Shown here: positions 12,582 to 23,135 of the stretch, in pieces
Layout of the letters: each line of letters starts with the position of its first letter
Numbering within the stretch: position 1 is the stretch's first letter
DNA from: Erythrobasidium yunnanense
Taxonomy: Eukaryota > Basidiomycota > Cystobasidiomycetes > Erythrobasidiales > Erythrobasidiaceae
Reading direction: 5' to 3'
Assembly (NCBI GenBank): GCA_001600175.1
Contig: BCJC01000009.1
Span: 682,001 to 746,000, forward strand
Length of the DNA stretch: 64,000 bases
Notes under the pieces: generated by a model
Seen by the model: the letters and a program-made list of their open reading frames with translations, nothing else
Databases searched by the model: none
What the model was told of the DNA's origin: nothing
Translations under genes and position numbers: made by a program

Positions 12582-12891
12582 ACTGCGACCAGGCCAGAAC
12601 CGCCCGAGCTTTTATGCAGAGAAAGCCGAAAAGAAAGGGAAGAAGTAGGCCAAAGTCAAACACAGCAAGCAGCGCAGCAGGCGATGAAGAATGGGACGAG
12701 TTGGTAGGAAGCAGAGCTGCATGCACAGTCACGCAGCAGCAGCAAAAGCGCGACATTTCTACAGAAAGCCGAAACTGATGTAAACAAACACGATCGACTG
12801 TCCAGGAACAGCCAGGAACATTCGGCAGAGCTGTGAAATGCATTGCGCCTGCTTGCTGAATATATTGACAGTGCATAGTCAGATGCTTATG
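12582..12891. promoter_or_regulatory. upstream region of SKT5
   Basis: This 310-bp region lies between the SKT5 start and the 3' end of the next minus-strand gene. The plus strand here gives a basic, low-complexity reading frame (QRKPKRKGRSRPKS), which I judge to be non-coding. Promoter and 5' leader of SKT5 are expected here. No specific site was recognised. Confidence 0.4.
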
Positions 12892-14235
12892 CTACGCAGA
12901 ACCTGCCACTATCCGAAGGTCACCTAGCGACTTGACATAGTATTTCGGCACGATTTTTGCGTCAGGCTCGTTGAACTCGTGTAGCTTGTTGACTCCCGTC
13001 AGGACCATGAGCGTGGAAGTGCCTCCGTTTATGCCAAATAATATCTAGTATGCATCAGAACAGTCAGCCTGGAAGCTAGATATGCCGAAATGGACACGCA
13101 CATCAGTGTCGAGACGGTCGCCGACCATGATCGTCCGACTCTTGTCGAGCTTGTGCACTTTGGCTATACAGTCCATGAAGGGCTTGTTGGGCTTGCCGAT
13201 GATGGTAGGCGGCATATGGGGTAATGCGAATCGCAGAGGCGCAGATATTGCTCCAGAGCCTGTGTCGTAACGTATGAGTTCAGTATGTACAAGTGACACA
13301 GCTTTGCGATGGGCTCACCTGGGTATAGCAGCCCATCAGCAGCTGGGAAGGTGGAATCATCGTTTGTCAAGATGAAATGGCAGCCTTCGTTCTCCCGCAG
13401 GAAACGATGTGCTTTCGCAAGCTTATGATAGTTGACCTTGGAGTCGAAGCCGCACATGACGGCTTCTACATCTGGATCTGGCGTCACGTCTGACTAAATC
13501 GCCTGAGAGTCAGCTTCTGTGGTCGCACACGGGTTCTGGGACATGGCAGAACTGACAAAGTCCATAGAGGGGAAGAATTTGTTCTCTTCTGGGTCGGTAC
13601 CTCCGCAATATTTGATGCCTTCACTCTGTAATTCATGCTCCATCCCTTCTTCACCGAGAATATATACTTTCTTGTCCGCCGGGAAGTTGAGGTTATATTT
13701 CAGATATGCAACAGATGCATATGCTGAGCCAAAGATCTCGTCCTGACAGCCAGAAGATCAGACATTACTTTCGGCTTCTCGGGGTAAGGTTAAACGCACG
13801 ATATGCGCTTCAACGCCCAGCTTGTCGAATTTTGCTTTGAATTGCTCTCTGCTCTTCGTAGCGTTGTTTCTGCATGAGTTGGACTATCGTCAGTATGGAA
13901 AGGGAGCCATATCGAGTTGGGTTCCACGCGCACGTAACGAATATACATGTCTTTCCTTTGCTTCTTAGGTATTTGAGGAAGTCCACGACACCATCAATCA
14001 GCTTATCGCCATGCCAGATGACGCCTGCACAATGCCGGCGAAGTCAGCCTTTCTCGAAGTTGGCAACTGGGTCGGTTCGTCCAGGCTGACCATCGCAGTC
14101 AAACAGCCAGGAATCGTGGTCATCGACGAGCTTGCTGAACTCTTCACGCGAAGAAAGCTCTTGAGCCATATCAGCACGTTTCGTAACGGGTCCAAGCTGG
14201 GACATCCTATCCATCTGCAAGACTTTTTCTCGCAT
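12892..14235 (-). CDS. PHO13: HAD-superfamily phosphatase, PHO13 / phosphoglycolate phosphatase type (copy 1)
   Basis: Mg-dependent HAD phosphatase of the NagD/PHO13 group, acting on p-nitrophenyl phosphate and on toxic metabolites such as 2-phosphoglycolate. Exons join to SWLFDCDG-VIWHGDKLIDGV, where the first Asp is the nucleophile and Asp+2 the acid, then GKTCIFVTNNATKSREQFK (motif II), then YILGEEGMEHEL, CHFILTNDDSTFPA, TIIGKPNKPFMDCIAKVH and MVGDRLDTDVRFGINGGTST with the motif IV Asp pair. The end reads KYYVKSLGDLRIVAGSA. All catalytic motifs are intact. The ATG at 14235 was chosen; a second in-frame Met (MSQLGPV) lies about ten codons on. The start lies 35 bp from that of a divergent paralog. 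Confidence 0.92.
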
Positions 14236-14270
14236 CTGTCGCCTTTCAAGACAGATTTCAGTTCCATACG
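14236..14270. promoter_or_regulatory. very short bidirectional promoter / shared leader between two PHO13 paralogs
   Basis: Only 35 bp separate the two divergent start codons (14235 minus, 14271 plus). Any core promoter must therefore overlap the opposite coding region or use very short 5' leaders. A later Met in the minus gene would widen the gap by roughly 30 bp. Confidence 0.55.
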
Positions 14271-15828
14271 ATGGCTGCGCCTGCTTCGTATAGACGCCTG
14301 ACTACTCTCGAAGGTCCGCAATGTCATGCTCCTATTTTCGGTCATGACCATCTCTGATACGTGAAGCTGCAGACTTCAAGGATGTCCTGTCAGAGATAGA
14401 CCACGTCCTTCTTGATTGCGATGGTGAGCTTCTTCGCCTGATGTGCGCGATCAGCGGTTGCTGAGCACTCGATAGGTGTCGTCTGGCTGGAGAACCACCT
14501 CATCGGCAATGCGAAAGCTACGATAGAGCTGTTCCGCAAGCATGGCAAAGGTGTAGCCTTCGTTTCGAATAACGCAACGAGGTTACTTGATTCTACAGAA
14601 AGGTCCCCCGAAATAGCGCACTGACACTGTGTGTCTGTGGTTGCCAGCACTAGAGCAGCTTACAAGGAGAAGTTCAAGAGTCTGGGCATAGAAGTCGAAA
14701 AGGTGCGACCGAAGGTCTCCTTGGACTGCTAGCATGCTGAATGATTCCTGCAGGAACATATATTCACGTCCGGCACAGCGAGTGCTCGATACCTCAAAGA
14801 TGTCCTACTGTCAGTCGTCCTGTACCTTTGTGCCAAGATAACGTGTGTTGACTATGCTTTCAGACCCACTCTCCCCAAAGACAAACGCGAAGTCTACCTG
14901 ATAGGCCAGAAAGCACTAGCAGAAGAGCTAGAAGAGCTAGGTTTAACATATCAAGGCGGCCTGGTACGCTGTTCGGCTGTCTAACTCTGTTTCTACCTGA
15001 TGACTGGATTACCTCACGACAGGACCCTGAAGATATGATACCCATGCCTCCGCAAGATTTCGCATCTATACAACCCAAGCCTGAGATAGGTGTGGTCCTA
15101 GCTGTCAGTGCTGCTTACTGTGTTGCAACTGCAACGTGACTGACCCCTGGTCTCTTCCCCATATACAGTCGTTTGATATGCATTACAACTGTAAGCTCTA
15201 TCATTTGACGAAGATGAACTTGGTCCAACGACGCCTTCAGATAAGAAGATGAGCAAAGCCTTCAACTATTTGAGCAACGTAAGTGCTTCCGACGCGTATC
15301 TGCTGTATCAAGCTAAAAGCATCCGAACAGAACCCTGGCTGTGCTCTCCTGTTATCGAACGATGACACTGAAGTGCCATTACATCATGGCGGAACAGCTG
15401 CAGGTGAAGGAGCGATAGCAGCTCCCTTGAAGCTGGCAGCGAAAGGTCCTGTCATTGTCGCCGGGAAGCCCAATCAGCCTCTCCTTGATGCCGTCCTAGT
15501 CAGGTAAGTCATCTTCCTTATATCAGAAACGTTGATTTGACGAGACTCCAGAATGGGCTTTGAGCGGAGTCGCACCTTGATGATCGGAGATCGCCTTGCA
15601 ACAGAGTATGTACAATTCGCAACTCATCAGAAATCGGTACTGACTGTTCTATACAGCATCACGTTCGGAAACGATGGCAACGTCAAGACACTGCTTGTGC
15701 TGTCGGGCTCTTCGAAGTTAGAAGATATCGGTACAACGAAAGCACGACCCGACTATGTTTGCGATTCACTAGGACAGATTGCAGACCTACTAGAACAAGC
15801 GCATCAAGAGAAGAAGCAGCAAGCATGA
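14271..15828 (+). CDS. HAD-superfamily phosphatase, PHO13 type (copy 2)
   Basis: Paralog of the divergent neighbour. The ATG at 14271 opens MAAPASYRRLTTLE, which joins through an intron with donor GTCCGC (from 14314) to DFKDVLSEIDHVLLDCDG and then VVWLENHLIGNAKATIELF. Further motifs are GVAFVSNNATRTRAAYKEKF, IFTSGTASARYLKDVLLP, YLIGQKALAEELEELG, GCALLLSNDDTEVPLHHG, GKPNQPLLDAVL and LMIGDRLATDITFGNDGNVK. The tail is LGQIADLLEQAHQEKKQQA. Nucleophile, SNN motif II, Lys motif III (GKPN) and the GDR..TD motif IV are all present, so it should be active. About eight introns interrupt it. It ends 33 bp from the 3' end of the next convergent gene. Confidence 0.9.
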
Positions 15829-15861
15829 TGTGTAATCCCGAACCTCTCGTGTTAGCTAGCC

Positions 15862-16722
15862 TCACCAGTCCGATTGATACGATCGATGACGGTGTAGACG
15901 AGTCCACCTGGGAACCCATGACGCTCGACATGTATGTTTCTTGAGGAAATCTGCGGCCAAAGCATCTTCTACTGAGCTGGAAACCGAGCTGGCGCTCCCG
16001 ATGCTTGAGCCACTTAAGCTTCTGGCAGCTGACGTTGGCGCAGACGTCACTGGCGATATAGCTGGATTGAGTGTCTCTCCATTCCCACTTGACATAGATC
16101 CTCTTCGAGTCTCTATAGCTGGAATTCGCTTCAGCTTCTGCGTAAGGCTTCGGTAAGAGCTCTGGCCGAGAACAGCTTTACTTCGCCACATCTCATTCTG
16201 AATACGTGCTCGCTCGCGTCCCTTGATGCCTGGTCGCCGACTGTCGATGTCGCGATAAAACTCGTCTGTTGACCGGGAATACTTGCTCACTCAGCTTAGA
16301 ATGCAAGAGGATCGTAAAAAGACCACGCACCCCACTTTTTCACCGCAGGATCAGTTGCTATACGATGATAGACTTCCTTAGCAGCATCCAGCTTGTGCAA
16401 CAGATCGCGCTTCTGACGTCTGTTGAACTTCGCTTCTCCGTTGATCCTGACGATCATACCAGCAACGAAGCCAGGCTGTTGATGTTTCTCTTCATCTAGC
16501 ACCTCTAGCTCGAATTTGTCTGTCGCATCGAAGCGTCAGCCGCACCCGTAGCTAGGCCATCCTGCAGTGACATTCACCAAAGAGCGCTTGCGCTTCCGTC
16601 AGAGGGGGAACAAGGGGACGCCTGCTGCTAGGCCTTGGTGTACGAGACGACGGCTGCTTGCGTGCTGCTGGTGTAGCAGCACTGCCAACCAACCTTTTCG
16701 GCTTGACAGCCCGTTCTTCCAT
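15862..16722 (-). CDS. unknown basic protein
   Basis: Not recognised. Three exons were built. The ATG at 16722, right after an in-frame TGA, opens MEERAVKPKRLVGSAATPAA. A segment ending LTEAQALF joins (intron ending GCGACAG) to DKFELEVLDEEKHQQPGFVA and INGEAKFNRRQKRDLLHKLD, up to TDPAVKKW. A second intron (GTGCGT..CAACAG) leads to DEFYRDIDSRRPGIKGRERA and MWRSKAVLGQSSYRSLTQ. The C-terminal third is Ser-rich. The middle is basic and probably helical, with no membrane segment or signal peptide. The reading frame stays sensible across both introns, which supports a real gene. The last 20 residues are uncertain because an alternative frame overlaps. Confidence 0.6.
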
Positions 16723-17199
16723 TCAAAGATTAAGGTATCTTCGATCAGCAGAGATGCATTGAGTCGATCAGCTGGCAGTAGCGTAAGGATCGGTAGTGAG
16801 TGTCCGCATTGACGACTTGGGCGAAGTTTTCAGCAGCGTCAAGGCAGTGCTTCGGTGTTGACGGGACGATCAGGCCGAAGAGACTGCGTCTTGCGTAAGG
16901 ACAATTATCAATCAGGTACTGAGTCTGTATGACCAGATTCAAGATGACTGTGGAAGAATGACAGTCCACTAACATGCATCCGACGTTACGTTCGAGGTTT
17001 CTAAGGATTGGATTCAGCTGTCTTCGATAACGAGTAAGAGACTAATTAGACAAGAGGCTTTGCGAACGTGTAAGACACCACAAGACGGAAAATTTAGCAT
17101 CGTGAGCAGGTCGTAAGACTTCGAGGGTATAATAGTAGAGAGGACCAAGAGCCTTGATGAGCGGGTGGGTGAGTAAGGTGTATCTCCTATGTGATACGC
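16723..17199. other. intergenic region upstream of the unknown basic protein
   Basis: About 480 bp between two minus-strand genes. A minus-strand open stretch at 16745-16975 has no recognisable motif and no splice site linking it convincingly to the gene downstream. It is treated as promoter and leader. Confidence 0.4.
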
Positions 17200-19839
17200 T
17201 TAGGCATCGTTGGCGGTCGGGTCGGGTGTGTTGCTGTCGGGGATCTCGCTTCCAGGCGGGTGCTGCGAGAGGCGTGTTAGCAAATGACCCAAGTGAAGTA
17301 GTGAATGGCGACTCACCGGGATACCCTGTTGATTGCGAACGTTCTCGAATACCTTGAGTAGCTTCCTTCTAGCTCCGAGAGCATTGACACCTTTCGCATC
17401 TAGCGCAGCGTCGTTCATGCCGACCATCTCCTTCCAGTTACTGTGCTCAAAGTTTGGCGTGTATTTGTGCAGTCTCAAACTGCGTAGCCAAGCTGGAACA
17501 TCCGAAAGAAGCTTCATGTCGAGAGGCTCGTCTGGATTTGTGCCTGTGCCGGGGATGATAGGTGCGGAAGGCTTGCTCTTGTCGCCATTCACGGAACGAT
17601 CGGGCCGTGGAGAACGTCGGTCTCGCGAATTGTTGCTTGCTGAAGAATGTGGAGGCTGCTGGAACATGCCCATACCGAGACCACCAAGAGCTGCGAGAGA
17701 TTGTTTGTCAGTCTAGGTTTTCAACTTACATAGATCAAGTGAAGTACTTACCTGGCGACAACATCTGTTGATTTTGCATTTGGTTCGGCATGTTCATCAT
17801 GCCCATCGGCGATATGCCCATGCTGTTGAGCATGTTCAGATTTTGCTGAAGCTGCATCTGCTGCTGAATCTGTTGTTGAGCAGCCAGAAGATTTGCCATA
17901 GCGATCTGAGGAGAAGCCATCGCAGCTTGCAGACTAGCCAAGTTGTTTAGGTCAGGCGAGCCGGGCATGCCTTGATTTGGGTTGGGCGATCCATTGAACA
18001 GGCCATTTACGTTGCGCCAGTTCTGCTGAGCTGAGATGGCAGCTGCTTGATTGGAGTTGTTCAAGCCCTGGCTTTGCTGTTGATTGCGCTTGTTCTGCTC
18101 GTACATGCCGCTGAGGATGCCTTGTACGTTCTGCTGCTGGTTGGTGTTGCCGTTGGCACCGTCCATTCCAGCATCACTAGCTCTAGCTTGTCTCCTGAAT
18201 TTCTTTGCATCGTCTAGTGCAAAGTTTGGATTGGCGTTCGTGCTGTTATTGATAGATTGCGTAGCCCAGTTTGCTCTGGCTTGGGTACTCCCACCAAAGT
18301 CTGGATTTGCAGAGTTTGGCTCTCCTCCGCCGTTGAAAGAGTTCATAAGTGGAGTTTGCATCATCGCAGCCCAGTTTGTACTGGTGAGCAGAGGGGATAG
18401 TTGTGCCTCTGGCACGTTGGCGAAGCTGCTGTTGATGTCAGGACGGGAAGCAGTAGCTCCGTTCGAAGCGTTGGTCGTCGAGTTTAGGTTGGCTCCGCTG
18501 TGTTCGGAGATCATGGAGGCAGGTCTTGACCTGGCAGCATTGCTGGATCGGCCATCTGGGGAAGGGGATCTACCACTTCTCTCAGCAACTTGCTCATTGT
18601 TGGCCTGAGACCAGAGGGGGCTTCGCAAAGGAGCGTGGTCGTGAGCCGACAGAAGAGAGCCAGGAGCGGAAATGCGATTGGCAGCATTGGCCTGAAGTCT
18701 GGCTCTCTGCTGAGCAAGAAGGTTCGCTGCATCGGTGGCTGCTGTGCTGTTGTTGAGACTGGGAGACGAGAGAGCGTCGTCGAGACTTGCTTGACGAGCG
18801 GAAGGGGAGGAGTTGCCCTGCTGGTGCATGGCACTGCTGGGCGAAAGGAAGCCAGATAGATCCATGCCTGGCATCGCTCCAAGCGATTGCCTGGCGAAGT
18901 TTCGGACAGCAGGAGAAGCTGCTGCAGGAGACTTCAGGCCTAGACTAGCTAGCTTGGCCTCCATCTGCGCTTCCATGGATGCTGAAAGAACAAGGTATCA
19001 GATTGTGGATAACTATAGTCGAAGCAGGGACACCGGCTTACCCTGCTGAGGATTGGCAGGAGACAATAGTGCATTCATAGGGTCGGTTCTGGCCATTTGC
19101 TGAAGAACGGTAATGAAGAACCGGATCTGTACTTGAGTACTGTTCTGAAGAAGTGAATAGAGAGCGGCGGTTCTCTCGGCCTCGCTGAGGACTTTAAACC
19201 ATTGCTCGATGGCGCCAAGCTCTTCCTTGAAGGATTGATCGAGGGAAGCAGCGGCCATCTCTTCGAGAGTCGCTTCGTAGTGATGTAGATCTTCGAACCA
19301 TTTGTCGATAGCATCATCTGCGACCAAACATGTCAGAGGCTTCGGTCCCTTGCGGTCAGGCAGACGCGCTCACTCTCGGCGTTCAGGCCGCCTCCAGCCA
19401 GACCAGCTAGGGCAGATCCAGCAAGCATATCGCTAGAAGGACGTTTTGATCCACCAGCTGTTCGAGGAGGACCAAGGGAAGGGCTGCTTGCGCCAGGCGT
19501 GAAGCCAGGAGTCATGTTGCCGCTGTTCGCATAAAGAGATCTAGCAGCGTCGATGGATGCTCTGAACTTTGCGACGTTGTTGCTCGTAGTATTGCTACCT
19601 GCGCCGGACGACAGACCATTTCCAGATGATGGCGACAGGCCCGTGGAGCTCGAGGCGCGATCCATCATATTGGGCGTCGTTATGTTCGCCGCAGAAGCGT
19701 ACGAGTTCAACCCTGAGTGAGACTTGCTGTGGTGATGACCTTGACCGCCAGCTCGTTGCTGCTGCTGTTGCAGGCTCCCAGGCCCTCCAGCTCCAGCGGT
19801 ATTTGGCACGGGCAGGCCTCCTTCGTTTCTTCCAGACAT
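17200..19839 (-). CDS. VTS1: SAM-domain RNA-binding post-transcriptional regulator VTS1
   Basis: Smaug/Vts1-type protein that binds stem-loop elements in mRNAs and recruits the Ccr4-Not deadenylase. Five exons, about 780 residues. The ATG at 19839 ([12 protein letters not shown]) is preferred over an upstream non-ATG extension. A Q/G/S-rich N-terminus is followed by a conserved helical region, [20 protein letters not shown] and [20 protein letters not shown], the usual N-terminal block of fungal Vts1. A long Asn/Gln-rich disordered middle comes next ([20 protein letters not shown]). The C-terminal SAM domain reads [20 protein letters not shown] then [20 protein letters not shown] and [19 protein letters not shown], with the basic residues used for RNA binding. 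The last exon ([20 protein letters not shown]) is spliced through GTGAGT..CGCAG. Confidence 0.88.
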
Positions 19840-20485
19840 CGATGCGCGCGTTTCAAGGTACGATAGGTAGTATCGAATAGGGAGCGGATCCAAGCAGGAG
19901 CTTTCCAGTCCTTTTTCGGATCCCAGCAAACGCGGCGCCTGGCTCTGGCTTGCTTGCGACTGAAACTGAGCTTTGGGCGGTTAAAGGGAGAAGATGCCGC
20001 GCTGATGTTGCTGAAAGTATCGCGCTGATTCTGCAAGAGCAAGCCAGTACTCTTTGCTACGAACGAATCGATAGGTCTATGGCCAAGAAACACGCGCAAA
20101 GAGGTCAATGTATACTCAACAATGTCCGCTTTTCCAGGAAGACATTGGACCACGAATGCTTTCTAATTATCTTTATGCAAGATCGTATACCTGCCTGCGA
20201 GTGCGACCTTCTCCTTGCCTCCCTCAAGCAAGAACTCGCGACTTTCCCTTCCAGGGTAGTCCGCCGCTTACTACCCTTCCTCCATTCTTACTTAAACTAC
20301 TGACGGCACTGAGTATATCGGCTGTAGCGTCCATCAGTTCCCCACAGACGAACAAGGAAGCTGGAACCCCTTGTGTACGAAGCGGTGTTGTACTCGATCT
20401 GAGGCTGGTCGGGCTTTGTTCGTCCGACTAGAGAGCAGTACAGAGACACCAAGACCAGTTGGTCTCGCACTTTCCGCCTACCAAC
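19840..20485. promoter_or_regulatory. divergent promoter between VTS1 and an orphan gene
   Basis: This 646-bp stretch lies between two outward-facing start codons. Several frames are open by chance, but none carries a recognisable motif or usable splice pattern. It should hold both promoters and 5' leaders. Confidence 0.5.
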
Positions 20486-21571
20486 ATGAGCTTATCTCGA
20501 TGGAGCTCCAGTACCATGTCCAATGCCAGCGGATCCAGATCACTTGGCAGCGCATCGAGTCCATCGAGTTCATCGCGGAAAAGAGCATCAGCAGCCATGG
20601 GACCAAGCCGCAACCCGCTCCCTCCTCCGAGGAGACTCTGCGACTCGTCCAGCATCGATGAGCAGACCTTTGAGACAATAAAGGGGATCATGAGCGACAA
20701 CAACTGCAACTGGCACGATCTCTACTACTGCATGTGGAGAGCAGGCATCGTGCGCATAGATACTCTGGACATACACACTTACTGCGGTCGCACCTTGGGC
20801 TCCTCTGATTTCGATGTTTGGACGAGCAAAGGGACGTCCTCGAACCGGACGGTACAAAACCTTGAGAGAGCTTGGATCAAAGTACAGTTGATACTGCTGC
20901 GCAAAGCTTCATTCGAAGCCCTGCTGTGCTACTTATGGGAGCAAGGCTGGAGACCATGGTTGACACCCTCGTATCGAGATGCTCCTCCTTTTGATCCGCT
21001 CAACAGCCGACATGGCCCGCACTACCTCCTTACATACCCATTCGCGGACGAACAGCCTGTATTCAGAGCGATTGGCGATATACCGTTCCCAAAGCTTAAA
21101 TTCGTACCGAAAGACAAGAACAAAGACGAACGGGACAGGCAAGCAGATGCGGAATGGGAGCAAAGACAAGCTGATAGACCCAAGATGGGACCTATTCCGG
21201 ACTTCTCACGCCTTCCGTCACATACTGGCTCAGAGGGCAGCTTTACGCGTCCTGGCCAAGCCGCTGAAAGACCGCGCTCCGTCCGCTCAAAGCGCAGTGA
21301 AGACACAAGCTTAAAAGCTATGCACGATCGTAGCGAATCACGACTATCCAGCCATTACGACTACCAAGACCTGCCTATCTTCGGCAGCGTGAATGCAAGA
21401 GGCCAGCCCCAGTCTAACAAGGCGAAGAAGCGCCATAGACTCGCTCGGAGGTTCAAGAAGAAGAAACAGCCAAAAGAGAAACCTGCTGGTTTGCATAGAG
21501 AAAAAGACGGAAAACTCATGAAGGCGAACCCAATTTATCAGGCTGTGAAGACGAAGAGAGGGTGGTTCTAG
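20486..21571 (+). CDS. intronless unknown protein with basic C-terminus
   Basis: Single open frame of 361 residues from the ATG at 20486 (MSLSRWSSSTMSNASGS). The first 50 residues are Ser-rich. A folded-looking region follows: TFETIKGIMSDNNCNWHDLY, YCMWRAGIVRIDTLDIHTYC and SFEALLCYLWEQGWRPWLT, rich in Trp, Cys and Tyr. The last third is charged, with a strong putative nuclear localisation signal (KAKKRHRLARRFKKKKQPKE). I do not recognise the family. The lack of introns is unusual among its neighbours. No signal peptide or membrane segment is evident. Its length, biased composition and codon regularity support a real gene. Confidence 0.72.
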   Translation: MSLSRWSSSTMSNASGSRSLGSASSPSSSSRKRASAAMGPSRNPLPPPRRLCDSSSIDEQTFETIKGIMSDNNCNWHDLYYCMWRAGIVRIDTLDIHTYCGRTLGSSDFDVWTSKGTSSNRTVQNLERAWIKVQLILLRKASFEALLCYLWEQGWRPWLTPSYRDAPPFDPLNSRHGPHYLLTYPFADEQPVFRAIGDIPFPKLKFVPKDKNKDERDRQADAEWEQRQADRPKMGPIPDFSRLPSHTGSEGSFTRPGQAAERPRSVRSKRSEDTSLKAMHDRSESRLSSHYDYQDLPIFGSVNARGQPQSNKAKKRHRLARRFKKKKQPKEKPAGLHREKDGKLMKANPIYQAVKTKRGWF

Positions 21572-21813
21572 AACAGTGAAGCGATGTTTGCTTCGTTCTT
21601 TGGTTTTGTCCACCACATACTGTAACAACACTGTAGCTGCCGCAAGAGATGTACATCCTCTTCACTACTTCTTGACTGCACCCGTACTTGATCCTGAGCT
21701 TGTATTCGCAAGCCACAGTTTGAGTGCCTTTGCTTCCTCATGCCCCGCTATCCTATCACCAGGTTCTTGCCAGCCTAGAAACGACACAGATCAGCTTCAT
21801 CTCTACCATATCC

Positions 21814-23050
21814 TCAAAGAACATGAGACGTACTCGTTGTATACGCCTTCATCAGCTCTTCCGTGACTAGCGCATCTATATCATTTGCTTTCTTCGGGAC
21901 ATCCGTCCCCGCCGATCCGTTCTCCTGCACCCTCGCGACTTCCCTCTTATTACCTCCAGCCCCTCCACCTCCTCCAATCGCATTCGAAGTGGATGGTATT
22001 TTCCTTAAACACATCTTTATTCCCATCGCAGCTCTTCTGCTCAATCCTGCACCTTTGCCTTCACTCATCTCGCCTGCCATCTCGAAGGTGCGACAGAAGG
22101 TTTTGTATGCTGTAGTGTAGGACCCGAGCGTGTAGTGCGTCTCTGCGGATCGAAGGACGTGGAATGTATTTGTAGGCTGGAGGATGATGAGGTCTGAAAG
22201 ACACGCTAGGGATTGCTGGAGCCTGCCAATCGCGCGCAAAGCATCAGCACCACCGCCCGAAAGTTATGGATAGGGGAGGAAGAGCTTACATCCCTAGACG
22301 TTCGTACGTGTCTGCTAGCTGTGACCATCCCTCTGGATCATTGTAGACCGTATCCAGATGATCCACTAGCAATTCAATGCCTTTATGGACCGAAAGCGGT
22401 GCCGCAGAGTCTTGTGTCGATCCATTATTGAGATGAAGCGCTATCAGCCTCTTTCTAACGAGCTGCCATACATCATCCCAGTAAGATCATCCCATCCACG
22501 CTTCGCTTAGCCGGGATAGAAAACGCACCACGTTGTTCTCGTCTTTCACGAGTTTCGCCTCGTAGAACTCTCTTGCTTTGTCGAACGAGGCCGTAGTCTC
22601 CAGTAATAAGCCCTGGAGCGCATCTACTCTTGGCGAGTCTGGGAACTTGTCGCTGAGCCGTTCTATGCAGATCTGCAATTCATTCCAGAATGTATTAGTT
22701 GCTTGTTTCGAGAGAGAGAGAGGAGGGATGGGAGAAGGGACGGACGCTCGCTAGATCCGTCTTGCCAGTGTCGAGAGCCGCGAAGCCCAGTTGTTCAAGG
22801 AACGGCCAGACTGTCGTTTTACATCATCAACTCCTCTTGCCTTGCCATACTGCAGGAATGAGAGTAAAGAGTGTTTACCTTCATCGCCCATCCGCCGTAG
22901 TGCGCCTTTCTCTTGCAACACCTTCTGACCGCGAAGTACGACTTCATCGCTTTTCCGAACACCTTTTGTACGCCAATTCGCGAGTATGGCTAATGAAGAT
23001 GCTGTACTTTCGACTTCATCGTCGGCATCGCGTCGTTTACGTGCTGGCAT
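21814..23050 (-). CDS. EMC2: ER membrane protein complex subunit 2
   Basis: Cytosolic TPR subunit of the EMC, which inserts transmembrane helices into the ER membrane. Five exons. The ATG at 23050 gives MPARKRRDADDEVESTAS. Splicing joins GDE to VWPFLEQLGFAALDTGKTDL, then SICIERLSDKFPDSPRVDAL and QGLLLETTASFDKAREFYEA, then VRKRLIALHLNNGSTQ, then ELLVDHLDTVYNDPEGWSQL followed by ADTYERLGM, then SLACLSDLIILQPTNTFHVL and RSAETHYTLGSYTTAYKTF. The FP-S-RV--L-G and W-LA--Y patterns are diagnostic of EMC2/TTC35. A Gly-rich, probably disordered loop (GGGGGAGGNKRE) precedes the C-terminus. It is convergent with the orphan gene to its left and 85 bp from MPO1 to its right. Confidence 0.92.
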
Positions 23051-23135
23051 AATTCACACTTGAGTACGTAGGATACAGAGATCTGGATAGGAATAAATAT
23101 TTGTCGGCTATGTACATTGAGGAAGAGGTGGAGTG

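Noticed and set aside
12347-12778. Plus-strand open frame of 143 codons opposite the SKT5 start
   Set aside because: It overlaps the strongly supported SKT5 first exon and reads as its complement plus low-complexity basic sequence.
18084-18608. Plus-strand hydrophobic open frame (174 codons)
   Set aside because: It is antisense to the Asn/Gln-rich part of VTS1; CAG/AAC-rich DNA reads as Leu/Val-rich on the other strand.
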